Assembly: GCA_938010785.1 (NCBI GenBank)
Contig: CALLVC010000406.1
Coordinates: 1-40,842 of the forward strand
Direction of reading: 5' to 3'
Length of the DNA: 40,842 bases
DNA from: an uncultured Saprospiraceae bacterium
Lineage (GTDB): Bacteria; Bacteroidota; Bacteroidia; Chitinophagales; Saprospiraceae
The translations under genes were made by a program, and so were the position numbers. The notes beneath the pieces were generated by a model that was not told the DNA's origin, ran no database searches, and saw only the letters and a program-made list of their open reading frames with translations. The stretch's first letter is position 1. The number at the start of each line of letters is the position of its first letter. Shown here piece by piece: positions 1 through 9,081 of the stretch.

Positions 1-1088
1 TCTGCTATCATTTTAGAAGTAGAACCATAACCGGGGTCTCTATCTCCCGTTACCTTTCCACGAATTGTAGAGCCATCTGGCATATTACCAATAAATAATA
101 GGTTATAAAAACCATTTTCGCGTTCTTTTTCGTTTGGACCTTCTCCAGGTTCTGGTAGCATTTTATCGACTCCCTTTTTTAAAAGAGAACCCGGCTTTGC
201 CATCATCACTACACCCATAGCAGCAGCAGTTGAGTACCCTTTTATACGTCCACCAAAACCATCTCCTGTCATCATGGCTTCATCATAGAGAAAATCTTTT
301 CCATAGGGATAATTGGCCAATGCATTACTTCGTCGGACTACTTTGGTGTTAATCCCTGCCATAATGAAAGGTATAAGCCAACTCTTAGAGACGTCATCAT
401 AAACGACCTTAGCCAAATCTTTTTTATCTGGACCGCTTCTTTCCCCCTCTGGATTTAGACTATATGGATTGGTTAATACTTTATATATACTTTTATCTTT
501 TGCCGCTTCTTCTTTCATTACGGACATACTAGCATAAGTTCCGCCACTCATTCCACCTTTCATCGCTTTTACCCGCATATTAATGGACGCGGCATATTGT
601 CCAGTTTGTTTTTTTATTTCTCGCTGCATGAAGTACACCCCCATATCAGATGGAATAGAATCGAATCCACAGGTATGTACTATTTTAGCACCAGCAGCAA
701 CGGCAGCAGTTTGATGTTGGTCAATCATTCTACGCATCCATTGTACCTCACCCGCCAAATCACAATAATGAGTTTTATTTTTAATACAAGCTTCAACTAA
801 TTTATTTCCGTATTTAGCATAAGGTCCAACGGTGGTGCAAATGACTGTAGCTTTTTGACACATGGCATCTAAACTTGCTATATCCTGACTATCCGCTAGG
901 ATTAAGGGAACAGTATCATCAGCCATTTCTGCTCTTACTTTTTCTAATTTTTCGGCATTTCTACCAGCCATTGCCCATTTTACGGTTTTATTTACCCCGT
1001 ATTTATTAAAAATATATTCGGCTACCAAACGACCGGTAAAACCTGAGGCACCCCAAACTATAACATCAAATTCTCTTTGCGAAGACAT
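1..1088 (-). CDS. Saccharopine dehydrogenase-like NAD(P)-binding oxidoreductase, C-terminus off the window
   Basis: I translated this from the minus strand. It opens at ATG 1088 and stays open for 362 codons to the left edge, so the C-terminus is missing. Residues about 7-17 (FDVIVWGASGFTG) are a Rossmann dinucleotide-binding start, followed by AMAGRN, by the CTTVGPYAKYG region and by HYCDLAGE and GFDSIPSDMG. This pattern is typical of the saccharopine dehydrogenase-like family (human SCCPDH, mycobacterial trans-acting enoyl reductases). Those relatives are often not lysine-pathway enzymes; the mycobacterial ones reduce lipid intermediates. The family call is firm and the substrate is unknown. 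It lies 78 bp downstream of the secreted hydrolase on the same strand and could be cotranscribed with it. A lipid-related role would fit the other genes in the window, but that is inference. Confidence 0.85.
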   Translation of the reverse strand, partial: MSSQREFDVIVWGASGFTGRLVAEYIFNKYGVNKTVKWAMAGRNAEKLEKVRAEMADDTVPLILADSQDIASLDAMCQKATVICTTVGPYAKYGNKLVEACIKNKTHYCDLAGEVQWMRRMIDQHQTAAVAAGAKIVHTCGFDSIPSDMGVYFMQREIKKQTGQYAASINMRVKAMKGGMSGGTYASMSVMKEEAAKDKSIYKVLTNPYSLNPEGERSGPDKKDLAKVVYDDVSKSWLIPFIMAGINTKVVRRSNALANYPYGKDFLYDEAMMTGDGFGGRIKGYSTAAAMGVVMMAKPGSLLKKGVDKMLPEPGEGPNEKERENGFYNLLFIGNMPDGSTIRGKVTGDRDPGYGSTSKMIA

Positions 1089-1166
1089 ATTTTTTCAGTT
1101 ATTTTTGATTAAAAAGTCGCTCAATATAACTCTTTTTTACTAATATCCTACTTTATTTCGCAATCC

Positions 1167-3020
1167 TTATTTCATAGGAAGTACTACTTTTTTAAGTGCC
1201 TTTTTTCCATCAATTTCTGTTTGAATAATATAGACTCCTGGTTTATTTATTTGGAAAGGAAATTGGTGAGTTCCAGAAGTTAAACCTTTTGATTTTATTA
1301 GATTTTTGATTAATACACCTTTGTTATTTAAAATATTAATACTTACCTCGGATGCTTTTGGTAATAATAAACTTAAGGAATTATTTCCATCTAATCGAAT
1401 AAAAGGACTTAATCCAGCCGAGATGACTGCTGCCTCATTTGAAGCGCGGAAAAAACTAGGTGACCCATTTAATTGAAGATAAAGTGCACTTACTTTCTTT
1501 ACTTCCTTTGTTTCCGAAAAATTCCATTCCATTCGTTCTAAATTTTGGAAATTGAAAATTTTAGAAAAGGTTAGGGGAGCAGAGATTAATTCATTTTCAT
1601 CCGTAGTAGTTTTTGCCCAAAGAACATAAGTGAATTCCCCCTTGTTATTTCGAAAAGCGCCACCATCAATAGTCGTAGGCAATTTTAATCGAGCGGTTTG
1701 TTCTGCATCGTATCGCCATCCGTATAACAGTTCAGACGTCGTTTTATAGGCAATTCCACCAACTGTGGGCGTGTGTTGGTACGGTTCCACATCTTGAATA
1801 GCATAAAACAAACCCATTAAATCATAAGGACTAGTGGCATCGGCGACTGTCTTGGAATCTGCCATCGTATAAATATGGTATTGATGCAATTTTTCTTTTT
1901 GAGCTGCGACCAAAGATTTAATGATATAATTAGTGTGTGCCAATTCTGAACCCATATTATCTTCAAATTTCACTCTAGGAATCGTCGTTTCCGTACAAAT
2001 CCATTCTTTTTTTGGGAATTGTTGACCATCATAGCCGTACTTCGTCAAAACATCCTCAAATTCTCTTTTCCGTTTTACAAATCCTGCGACTGCTGCATCT
2101 GAATGTCTGTCATATTGGAAACCCCATATTTCATTGCTCCATTGTCTTACACTTCCATCAATATGAGGATAGGAATGAAAACTTAATACGTCAAAATAGG
2201 CACCTCCGCTCAGTGGATATTCGGCAGTAACTTTACCTTCATCCGGATTATCTGTATTCCTTAATATAACATCTAAAAAACTTGGATAGCCCAATCCACC
2301 CGTAGCTACATATAAGGAAGGGTCAATGGATTTAATTACTTCATAACTGATTCTTAAAATTCGATTATAGTATTGGGCAGGTGCTTGCAAAGCATAAGAA
2401 CAAGGTAAGGGCATATTTTCCCACCAATTTCCATCTTCACCCGGGTTTTTCCAGGCATTAGAGGCGTAATCAAAGTCAGGCTCATTCCAGACTTCCCAAA
2501 AACGAATCTGTCCCTTGTATTGATTAACTATCCTGTAAACATACAGTGCATAATAGTTTTCATCATTTACAGGAGTGCCATTTTCGCCATTATCCCAGAT
2601 GGGTTCATACAAATTTTTAAAAACGGCGGTTTCTCTATTTTCATCATTTGGACAAAAAGTAGATTTATCTCTATGCTCGTCAGAGGGATAACCTAAAAAA
2701 CCGACATTTTCTGTCATGCCTAAGGATTCGTAGCGGTCGAATGCTTCTTTTCTGACATCATAGCCCCAATAATCAAAAAAGTGTTCAAATAGAGCAGGTC
2801 TAACGGAATTTACGCCAACGCCACTTAAGCCCATGGAAGCATCTCCTGCGGCAATTTCTGCTAGTTGTTGGTCTTGCCACGGAGGGTAGTATCCTAAGTT
2901 TACACCATATCTAAAATTGCCTTGGTAAGGTAAGATTCTATCATTGGCAGTATAGCCAACTTGACTAAATACAGTAAATTGGCAGAAAAGTAGCAAAAAG
3001 AGATTCAGAAATAATCGCAT
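1167..3020 (-). CDS. Secreted clan GH-A glycoside hydrolase with T9SS type A sorting tail
   Basis: The protein has 617 residues. The open frame extends to 3167, but I start at ATG 3020 because a signal peptide begins there (MRLFLNLFLLLFCQFTVFSQ, cleavage after about residue 20) and the extra upstream stretch contains a terminator hairpin. Residues 173-181 (RFWEVWNEP) carry the W-N-E signature of clan GH-A (GH5/GH39-like barrels), with E180 as probable acid/base. E344 in WICTETT is the candidate nucleophile, and FHSYPH (281-286) fits the barrel. The last 75 residues form a beta-sandwich of the Por-secretion C-terminal type ending in GVYIIQTEIDGKKALKKVVL. The enzyme is therefore probably exported by T9SS and bound to the cell surface or released. 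The substrate cannot be read from the sequence; a plant or algal polysaccharide is a guess. Confidence 0.82.
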   Translation of the reverse strand: MRLFLNLFLLLFCQFTVFSQVGYTANDRILPYQGNFRYGVNLGYYPPWQDQQLAEIAAGDASMGLSGVGVNSVRPALFEHFFDYWGYDVRKEAFDRYESLGMTENVGFLGYPSDEHRDKSTFCPNDENRETAVFKNLYEPIWDNGENGTPVNDENYYALYVYRIVNQYKGQIRFWEVWNEPDFDYASNAWKNPGEDGNWWENMPLPCSYALQAPAQYYNRILRISYEVIKSIDPSLYVATGGLGYPSFLDVILRNTDNPDEGKVTAEYPLSGGAYFDVLSFHSYPHIDGSVRQWSNEIWGFQYDRHSDAAVAGFVKRKREFEDVLTKYGYDGQQFPKKEWICTETTIPRVKFEDNMGSELAHTNYIIKSLVAAQKEKLHQYHIYTMADSKTVADATSPYDLMGLFYAIQDVEPYQHTPTVGGIAYKTTSELLYGWRYDAEQTARLKLPTTIDGGAFRNNKGEFTYVLWAKTTTDENELISAPLTFSKIFNFQNLERMEWNFSETKEVKKVSALYLQLNGSPSFFRASNEAAVISAGLSPFIRLDGNNSLSLLLPKASEVSINILNNKGVLIKNLIKSKGLTSGTHQFPFQINKPGVYIIQTEIDGKKALKKVVLPMK

Positions 3021-3120
3021 AGTCGTATTCGTAGAATTAAAATAAACAAAAGAGAAAGGTGAATTGGGAGAGGATATTCCAAAATTGCTAAAACTTTTGC
3101 AGAAATACTGCTTTTTTTTA

Positions 3121-3164
3121 AAAATAATTAAAAACTGGTGGCTCGAAGTTAATCGAACCACCAG
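3121..3164 (-). terminator. Intrinsic terminator of the aldehyde dehydrogenase gene
   Basis: Positions 3135-3164 form a 12-bp stem (CTGGTGG core, one G-U wobble on the minus strand) with a 6-nt loop. On the minus strand it is followed by a T-rich tract (3134-3121). It lies 57 bp beyond the stop of the aldehyde dehydrogenase gene and upstream of the real start of the hydrolase, so it separates the two transcription units. Confidence 0.75.
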
Positions 3165-3220
3165 CATATGTCTTTGATTTTATGTTCTTATAAACAAATG
3201 AATTACTTTATGTTTTAATT

Positions 3221-4612
3221 TTAAATTGACCTTAAATGAAAAGACTTTGGCCGTGTCAATACCTCATAACCTAATGCAGATAAAGTACAACCCCTCCCAC
3301 TATTTTTAACCCCTGTCCAAGCTAATTCGGGGTCCAAATAATCACAACGATTCATGAAAAATGTGCCTGTTTCGATTTGGTTACCGATGGTTAGGGCAGC
3401 ATCGCTATCCATTGTCCAAACCGATGCGGTAAGACCGTATTGACTATCATTCATTAATCGAATGGCTTCCGTATCATTTTTAACGGGCATAATGCCTACT
3501 ACAGGGGCAAAAGTTTCTTCCAACATCACCTTCATTTGATGATTAACGTCTATCAAAACTTGAGGAGCCATATAAGGCGAATTGATTTTGTGTGCAGAGA
3601 ATAGAGTAGGGTCTACTAATGATTTAGCACCTGCTGCAACTGCTTTTTGGACTTGAGCTTGTGCGAAATTGGCAGCAGCAGTTTTTACCATTGGACCTAA
3701 TGTCATTTCGGCATCTAAGGGATTTCCTAGCTTATAGGTTTTTGTTAAATCTACAAATCCAGCTACAAATTTATCGTATAGATTTTCATGAACATAAATT
3801 CGTTCAATGCCACAACAAGATTGACCTGAATTGAAGAAAGCACCGTCTACTAAATTTTCTACTGCATGGTCTAAATTGGCGTCGGCGCGTACATAAGCAG
3901 GGTCTTTACCGCCTAATTCTAAACCTGCATTGATAAATCGACTACCCATTGCTTGCTGAACCGCTGCACCGCCTCCCACAGAACCTGTAAACGCTACATA
4001 GTCAATTCTTTTATCTTTAACCATATTGCTCACCTGTGCGTGCGTAACATGGATAAACTGAAAAACACCTTCTGGAAAACCAGCATATTCAAAGGCTTTA
4101 GCATAGCGTTCTGCACACAATGGTGTTTGAGTGGCATGTTTAAGAATGACAGTATTGCCTGCCATAATCGCTGGAATAATGGCATTGACAGAGGTCAAAT
4201 ACGGATAATTCCAAGGGGCTAATACGAGTACTGTTCCTAAAGCTTCCCTCCGAATAAATCGTTGGAAACTTGCTTTCTCAGACACTTTAACATCTGCTAA
4301 AGATTGTTCAGCAATGGCAATCATATGTTCCGCCCGTTCTTTAAATCCTTTAGTAATTTCAAAAGGCGTATATCGAATTGGACGCCCCATTTGCCAAGTT
4401 AACTCTTCTGCCATTGTATCTGCATTGGCTAAAAAATAATCAACGATTTTTCGACATAAGGTAGCACGTTCTTGTATGCTGGTGTTTTGCCAACCTTTCC
4501 GGGCTTTCTGTGCCGTTGCAATAGTTGATTTAATTTCTTTTTCGCTGGCAGTTGCTCTTTCTATATAAACACTGCCGTCAATTGGACTGATGGTTTGGAA
4601 AGTGGTATTCAT
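3221..4612 (-). CDS. NAD(P)-dependent aldehyde dehydrogenase
   Basis: This is a 463-residue protein of the aldehyde dehydrogenase superfamily, which oxidises aldehydes to carboxylates with NAD(P)+. The key residues are visible: N135 in APWNYP (oxyanion hole), K158 in NTVILKH (cofactor), FTGS 208-211, general base E232 in LELGGKDP, and the catalytic Cys in FNSGQSCCGIE. C266 is the one at the GQxC position and C267 is a neighbour. The length is near the 450-500 usual for the family. The closest types are succinate-semialdehyde and related dehydrogenases, but the substrate is not decided. The SDR gene lies 98 bp upstream on the same strand with no obvious promoter between, so the two are probably cotranscribed. 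A hairpin terminator follows. Confidence 0.92.
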   Translation of the reverse strand: MNTTFQTISPIDGSVYIERATASEKEIKSTIATAQKARKGWQNTSIQERATLCRKIVDYFLANADTMAEELTWQMGRPIRYTPFEITKGFKERAEHMIAIAEQSLADVKVSEKASFQRFIRREALGTVLVLAPWNYPYLTSVNAIIPAIMAGNTVILKHATQTPLCAERYAKAFEYAGFPEGVFQFIHVTHAQVSNMVKDKRIDYVAFTGSVGGGAAVQQAMGSRFINAGLELGGKDPAYVRADANLDHAVENLVDGAFFNSGQSCCGIERIYVHENLYDKFVAGFVDLTKTYKLGNPLDAEMTLGPMVKTAAANFAQAQVQKAVAAGAKSLVDPTLFSAHKINSPYMAPQVLIDVNHQMKVMLEETFAPVVGIMPVKNDTEAIRLMNDSQYGLTASVWTMDSDAALTIGNQIETGTFFMNRCDYLDPELAWTGVKNSGRGCTLSALGYEVLTRPKSFHLRSI

Positions 4613-4710
4613 ATTTTATCAGCTTTAGGAAGTTAGTTGCTGTTTAAATCTTAAAGTTGGGGACATGCTTGTCAACCATTTTTGGGCATTTCCAATTTTT
4701 CGCCCTAACC

Positions 4711-5502
4711 CTACATCGCAGACATCAAATGCATCCCGCCATCCACAGGAATCACCGTCCCATTCAAAAATGAACCTGCATCAGAAGCTAAAAAGGTAGC
4801 AATTCCGCCCATATCTCCTGCTCGCCCAATTCGACGCATTGGATTCGCTTTTTCAATCATTGGCTGGACATTATCCAACATGGATTTAGTCATCTTGCTT
4901 GGAAATGGACCTGGTGCGATGGCATTAACGGTGATTCCTTTTCCAGCAAATTTTACCGCTAAAATCTTAGTTAGGTGATGAACTGCTGCTTTGCTCATTC
5001 CATAGGCGGAGTTGTCAATCGTCGAAACTCTTACCCCATCAATTGACCCAATATTAATTACTCTGGCTGGCGTTTCAATACTTGCTGCTGCTTCGAGCAT
5101 TGGCATCATATCCTGAGTTAAATAAAAAACTGGTTTAACATTGATGTTCATTATTTTATCATAACCATGCTCAGGGTATTCTTTGAAAGGAGCACTCCAA
5201 TTAGCACCTGCATTATTGATTAATACATCTAGCTTATTTTCTTTTGAAGATATTTCTTTCACTAATTTTGCTCGACCTTCTCCATTTGATAAATCAGCTG
5301 GAATAGCGATACATGTTCCAATCTTGGATAATTCTTTTTCTACCGCCATACATACCTCGGCATTTCTAGAAGAAATATATACCTTAGCACCATTTTTTAC
5401 AAAGGTAGACGCAATCATCAGCCCAATTCCTCTGGAACCTCCAGTGATTAATACCGTTTTATCTTTAACAGAAAATAAATTATCAACTTGTAAATTAGTC
5501 AT
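4711..5502 (-). CDS. SDR family NAD(P)-dependent oxidoreductase
   Basis: This is a 263-residue classical short-chain dehydrogenase. Visible motifs are the cofactor loop TGGSRGIG (residues 20-27), NNAG (96-99), and the catalytic S153, Y167 and K171 (Y-x-x-x-K in YGMSK). PGPFPSKMT follows, as in 3-ketoacyl-ACP reductase and RhlG-like enzymes. The C-terminus (SFLNGTVIPVDGGMHL) is the usual SDR substrate-loop and strand. The protein probably reduces a ketone or oxidises a secondary alcohol in the cytoplasm, but the substrate is unknown. It is the first gene of a probable two-gene unit with the aldehyde dehydrogenase downstream and has its own TAnnTTTG box at 5531-5538. It is divergent from tesB. 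Confidence 0.9.
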   Translation of the reverse strand: MTNLQVDNLFSVKDKTVLITGGSRGIGLMIASTFVKNGAKVYISSRNAEVCMAVEKELSKIGTCIAIPADLSNGEGRAKLVKEISSKENKLDVLINNAGANWSAPFKEYPEHGYDKIMNINVKPVFYLTQDMMPMLEAAASIETPARVINIGSIDGVRVSTIDNSAYGMSKAAVHHLTKILAVKFAGKGITVNAIAPGPFPSKMTKSMLDNVQPMIEKANPMRRIGRAGDMGGIATFLASDAGSFLNGTVIPVDGGMHLMSAM

Positions 5503-5530
5503 TTAAATAGATTAAGTAAGTCAGGAAAAT

Positions 5531-5538
5531 CAAAATTA
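5531..5538 (-). promoter_or_regulatory. Putative -7 promoter box (TAATTTTG) for the SDR-aldehyde dehydrogenase unit
   Basis: The minus strand reads TAATTTTG, a full match to the Bacteroidota -7 consensus TAnnTTTG, 29 bp before the SDR start codon. No clear TTG -33 element lies at the expected distance, so this is based on the -7 box and position alone. Confidence 0.45.
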
Positions 5539-5602
5539 GGTTTTTTATACTAATTTTATGAACTGCGAATATCGGTTATTTGTAAGAAAAATCAGCAAGT
5601 TT

Positions 5603-5640
5603 TACGGATTATTTATTTAATCTATAAATCCGTACTTTCG
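5603..5640 (+). promoter_or_regulatory. Putative tesB promoter with overlapping 8-bp inverted repeat
   Basis: TACTTTCG (5633-5640) is one base away from the -7 consensus TAnnTTTG. A perfect inverted repeat, TACGGATT at 5603-5610 and AATCCGTA at 5627-5634, overlaps it and reaches back to the -33 region. The arrangement resembles a repressor operator across a promoter. No regulator is known, and both elements rest on pattern alone. Confidence 0.4.
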
Positions 5641-5736
5641 CACTATCGAACTTTTAAATTAAAAAAGCTAAAAAACGGCAAAAACTTAATGCAAAAGTTG
5701 TTTTTTGTCGATAATAAAAATGTAATTTTTTGTAAT

Positions 5737-6603
5737 ATGAAGACGTCTAAGGAATTAGTGGAATTATTAAATTTAGAACAGATTGATGAGAATATTTATC
5801 GAGGTCAAAATTATAAAACCCCTTGGGGAAGAGTTTTTGGTGGACAGGTAATGGCGCAAGCTGTTCATGCTGCTAGACGTACAGTACCTGAAGACCGACT
5901 TTTACATTCTTTACATGGCTATTTTATTTTAGCTGGTGATATTAATGTACCTATCATTTTTCAGGTAGACACGATTCGAGATGGACGAAGTTTCACCACC
6001 AGAAGGGTAGTGGCGGTTCAGAAAGGGAAAGCTATATTTAACTTAGCTGCCTCCTTCCAAATTGCTGAAAAAGGATTTGAACATCAAATTAGTATGCCTA
6101 ATGTTCCTTCTCCACAAGCATTGATTTCTGATAGAGAATGGGCGGCAAAGTATAAAAAAGAGATGCCTGATTTGTACAAACGTTACCAGATAGACCGACC
6201 AATTGATTTTAGACCAGTTGAAAGGTTTGACCCAACAAAGCCTAAAAAAGAAAGACCCTTTCGACATATTTGGTTAAAAGCTAAAGATGCACTTCCTGAT
6301 GACCAACGGATTCATAAGGAAGTACTAGCTTATGCTTCTGATTATAATTTAATGGGGACCTCTTTGCTTCCACATAGGGCTAATTTTAAACGAGAATTTA
6401 TGCAAATGGCGAGTTTAGACCATGCTATGTGGTTTCATCACGATATAAAAATGGATGACTGGTTGCTCTATTCTTTAGATAGTCCTGCGGCTTCTAATAG
6501 CAGAGGATTTAATCGAGGAAATTTCTTTAATCAAGAAGGGAAGTTGGTGGCTTCTGTGGTGCAGGAAGGGTTGATACGATTGAGGAAGCCGAAGGGGCAG
6601 TAG
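5737..6603 (+). CDS. tesB: Acyl-CoA thioesterase II
   Basis: The protein has 288 residues when started at ATG 5737, which aligns with the E. coli TesB N-terminus (LVELLNLEQIDENIYRGQ). An earlier in-frame ATG at 5689 would add 16 residues that the family lacks. It is a double hot-dog thioesterase that hydrolyses acyl-CoA to free acid and CoA. The FGGQVMAQA segment, RDGRSFTTRR and the C-terminal VQEGLIR are family landmarks. The catalytic triad of E. coli TesB (Asp204, Thr228, Gln278) corresponds to D202, S226 and Q276, so the Thr is replaced by Ser. It stands alone, divergent from the SDR gene and convergent with the next gene. It probably contributes to fatty-acid turnover. Confidence 0.93.
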   Translation: MKTSKELVELLNLEQIDENIYRGQNYKTPWGRVFGGQVMAQAVHAARRTVPEDRLLHSLHGYFILAGDINVPIIFQVDTIRDGRSFTTRRVVAVQKGKAIFNLAASFQIAEKGFEHQISMPNVPSPQALISDREWAAKYKKEMPDLYKRYQIDRPIDFRPVERFDPTKPKKERPFRHIWLKAKDALPDDQRIHKEVLAYASDYNLMGTSLLPHRANFKREFMQMASLDHAMWFHHDIKMDDWLLYSLDSPAASNSRGFNRGNFFNQEGKLVASVVQEGLIRLRKPKGQ

Positions 6604-6775
6604 GCAGACTCAGTTCTATATGAAATCTTGAAAGATAGTAAGCTGTTTTTGGCATGTCAGCATTTAGTATCCTGCATCTAGCATTAGGGGGGAAGAGAAA
6701 TAATTTGTTATCTTTTTTCTATAAAATTTTAAGGTTTGCATGGGCTTTCTCTCCCTCTGCGCCAGCTGGCTAGTG
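6604..6775. other. Convergent gap between tesB and a minus-strand gene
   Basis: The gap holds a degenerate heptamer array at 6660-6687 (listed separately) and a perfect 10-bp palindrome GCCAGCTGGC at 6761-6770, close to the stop of the facing gene. I found no clear T-tract terminator and no open frame worth reporting. Confidence 0.5.
6660..6687 (+). repeat. Degenerate heptamer array (GCATCTA type)
   Basis: There are four consecutive 7-nt units: GCATTTA, GTATCCT, GCATCTA and GCATTAG. They start 57 bp after the tesB stop codon. The array belongs to the period-7 group seen at several gene ends in this window. Confidence 0.55.
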
Positions 6776-7471
6776 CTATCGACAGGTTATCTGTTTATAC
6801 CCATCCAAATGAAAAGGCAAATCGGTCAGTTGATTTTGGATTAAAAATACAGGAGGGTTTTCTTTTTCTATGGCTAATTCCATTCTTTTAGCGCAAGTTT
6901 TTCCTTTGTTTTCATAATCAGTTGGACAGGTAAAGGATTCTTTTTTAATGAATTCATACCAAATAAATAGGTCCGATTCTGGTTCAAATAGTTGGATTTT
7001 GTATTCTTTAGGGGCTAATACTATTTCTTGAGAAATTAAGTCATAGCAAAGGTTTTCGTCAAAATTTTCCATAAACACTTGTACCGCAGAATCTGGTTTA
7101 GAGAAATCAAAATTTTCCCAATATGCAATATATTCTTGAATGGTGTTTTTGTCTGCTTCTAAATCTTTTTTTATTTCATTATTATTTTTCCATGCAGGAT
7201 AATCTCTTGTTTTTATAGGTTTCTTTTTGATAATCCTATTCTTATTTCTTTTCCGAATGGCCCTCAAGTCTCGATTGATTTCTCCTAACCAAGTATCTAC
7301 TTCTTCTTCCAAAAACATAAAATAGTCTACATAATAATCAATTTGTACTCGATGGTGCAAGTCGGTGTTTCTTGGCCCGATTAACGTCACTTCATAATTG
7401 ATAAGGGTCGTGGTTTGACTGAATAAAGGAAGAGCATAGAGGAAGAAAAAGTAAACGAGTAGTTGTTTCAT
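6776..7471 (-). CDS. Secreted protein of unknown function
   Basis: The protein has 231 residues. The open frame begins at 7513, but ATG 7471 is preferred because it starts a clean signal peptide (MKQLLVYFFFLYALPLFSQ, cleavage near residue 19). I do not recognise the mature domain. It has an early beta-rich segment (TTTLINYEVTLIGPRNTDLH), then a very basic stretch (residues about 68-90, many K and R), then an acidic helical part and three scattered cysteines near the C-terminus (FTCPTDYENKGKTCAKR, then ITCR). An export route through Sec to the periplasm or outer membrane is likely. Its neighbours give no hint: it is convergent with tesB and separated from the VWA gene by a 267-bp gap. Confidence 0.7.
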   Translation of the reverse strand: MKQLLVYFFFLYALPLFSQTTTLINYEVTLIGPRNTDLHHRVQIDYYVDYFMFLEEEVDTWLGEINRDLRAIRKRNKNRIIKKKPIKTRDYPAWKNNNEIKKDLEADKNTIQEYIAYWENFDFSKPDSAVQVFMENFDENLCYDLISQEIVLAPKEYKIQLFEPESDLFIWYEFIKKESFTCPTDYENKGKTCAKRMELAIEKENPPVFLIQNQLTDLPFHLDGYKQITCR

Positions 7472-7634
7472 GACATCAGTTTGTTGGTAATAATTTACCT
7501 CAAAATAGGTCATTTTTGGGATATTTTCGAGGGGAGCGTAGTGGTATTTTTTGCAGCTTTTAAGAAACTATTGATTCTCAATAAGTTAGTTTAATCAGAT
7601 TTAGAAGGATTTTATTTTTTTGAACCCTGCTTTT

Positions 7635-7648
7635 GGCGGCAGGCAGGT
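7635..7648. repeat. Partial copy of an ACCTGCC-type dispersed palindrome
   Basis: GGCGGCAGGCAGGT lies in the gap between the secreted protein and the VWA gene. A related imperfect palindrome is at 36065-36083. Both look like copies of a short repeat built on ACCTGCCTGCC, so this may be a dispersed element. Two copies in 40 kb is thin evidence. Confidence 0.35.
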
Positions 7649-7717
7649 AGAAAAGGTACCGTAGAACACAAAAAAGACTCACAAAAGTATCAATGACATT
7701 TGCCGAATGAATCCACG

Positions 7718-7738
7718 CTATGCCCCTTGCCCTATGCT
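7718..7738 (+). repeat. Heptamer array (CTATGCC type) abutting the VWA stop codon
   Basis: Three consecutive 7-nt units (CTATGCC, CCTTGCC, CTATGCT) end directly next to the stop codon of the VWA gene on the minus strand. It is one of the period-7 arrays at gene ends. Confidence 0.5.
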
Positions 7739-9073
7739 TTATTTTTTACTATACTTTCGCTTTCGATTCATCTCCGCCACTGCCTTTTCAATCCCATCAG
7801 GGGTAAGCGGATACATTGGCATCACTCTTTTCAAGACAGGAATGGTATCAGAAGAATACCAATATTTTTCTGCCATTGGATTCATCCAAGCGATTCGCTT
7901 ATATTTTTTGGTCAGTACTTCCCATGATTCAATACTCGTTCGACCCAACTCATAAGGCGCCATATCTGCGTCTCCAATAACAAATAAACTATAATTTTTA
8001 TCTTCGTTGGCAATTTTATCTATTGGAACAAATTGGGTTCGGCGAACATCTTTATAAGCCCCGTTATAAATGGTATTATGGTAGTAATAAGTTTTAAGAT
8101 CATGGGCAAAACGGGTTTTCATTTTCGAAAAAAGTTTCTGTACCGCTTTGATGTAGGGAGTCATTGAAAGCCCACCATTATCAATCATCAAAATTACCTG
8201 GACTTTGTGATTCAATTTTTCTTTTTCATAAGGTAGAAATATCCCACCTGCTTTCAAGCCTTCATTGATAGTCGTCGGAATATCTAAAATGATTTCTGCG
8301 GACTCATCCTCAATTCCTTTTAAAATCGCTAAAGCAGCATCAATATTATCATCTTTTAAAATGGCTTTGCCATCAGCAGGGTAGAATCGACGGTCATTGA
8401 CTACTTTACGGGCCATTTTGCCTCCGCCACCACCACCAACTCTAATGCCTCCCGGCGCAGCGCCATTATTTCCGTAAGGGGATGCTCCTCCAGAGCCAAT
8501 CCAGTGGGTTCCGCCATTATGCTTTCCTTTTTGCTGCTTGGCAACTGCTTCCATTCTACGCTTTAATTCTTCCATCGAAATATTCCGATAGTCTACCATT
8601 TTATCGATTCTATCTGGTTGCCCTGGGTCGGTATCTGCGTTAGCCGTATCGACTTGATTCGGGTCATCCTTACTAAGTATCTCATTGGCATCTAAGATTT
8701 TTTTGATGTCGTAAGTACTGATGTGTACTTCATCTAAAAATCGGTCAACCAGCTCTTTTATGTCAGGCATATTCCCATCATCTTCTTCATCCATCAAGCT
8801 CTTTTTCCATTCCTGAAACGTTTCAGAACGAACCAACGCACTTTCTAAAGTCTCTCCGTTTTTTATTTCTACGGACAAAAAATATTCGTAGAATGCAGCC
8901 GTATAGGGACCAAATTCTTTTGGGTCATTAGTGATTAATGCCTTGAGTACCAAATAAATATCCCCTAAGGTATTGACTAAGCCTTTGTCCATAGACCTAC
9001 GTAACTGCAAAAGCGTTCGTACATCCGCATTCAATTTATGCTTTCGAAAAGTATGTGGTAAGGATGGAAACAT
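7739..9073 (-). CDS. VWA (CoxE-like) protein, partner of the MoxR ATPase
   Basis: This 444-residue protein has a helical N-terminal half (1-190), a glycine-rich linker (about 193-219, including six Gly in a row) and a C-terminal von Willebrand A-like domain (about 225-430). The strand ILMIDNGGLSM (294-304), FVIGDAD (364-370) and IAWMNPMAEKYW near the end match the CoxE-type VWA layout. The metal-site motif DxSxS is degenerate: D298 is kept but the two serines are G300 and L302. MoxR-VWA pairs usually work as chaperone-like machines that insert metal or remodel a target complex. No target gene is adjacent here. It is encoded 136 bp after moxR on the same strand. Confidence 0.8.
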   Translation of the reverse strand: MFPSLPHTFRKHKLNADVRTLLQLRRSMDKGLVNTLGDIYLVLKALITNDPKEFGPYTAAFYEYFLSVEIKNGETLESALVRSETFQEWKKSLMDEEDDGNMPDIKELVDRFLDEVHISTYDIKKILDANEILSKDDPNQVDTANADTDPGQPDRIDKMVDYRNISMEELKRRMEAVAKQQKGKHNGGTHWIGSGGASPYGNNGAAPGGIRVGGGGGGKMARKVVNDRRFYPADGKAILKDDNIDAALAILKGIEDESAEIILDIPTTINEGLKAGGIFLPYEKEKLNHKVQVILMIDNGGLSMTPYIKAVQKLFSKMKTRFAHDLKTYYYHNTIYNGAYKDVRRTQFVPIDKIANEDKNYSLFVIGDADMAPYELGRTSIESWEVLTKKYKRIAWMNPMAEKYWYSSDTIPVLKRVMPMYPLTPDGIEKAVAEMNRKRKYSKK

Positions 9074-9081
9074 ATTTCTTT

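Noticed and set aside
3021-3167. N-terminal extension of the secreted hydrolase to ATG 3167
   Set aside because: It precedes a clear signal peptide and contains the terminator hairpin of the upstream gene; the ATG at 3020 is the better start.
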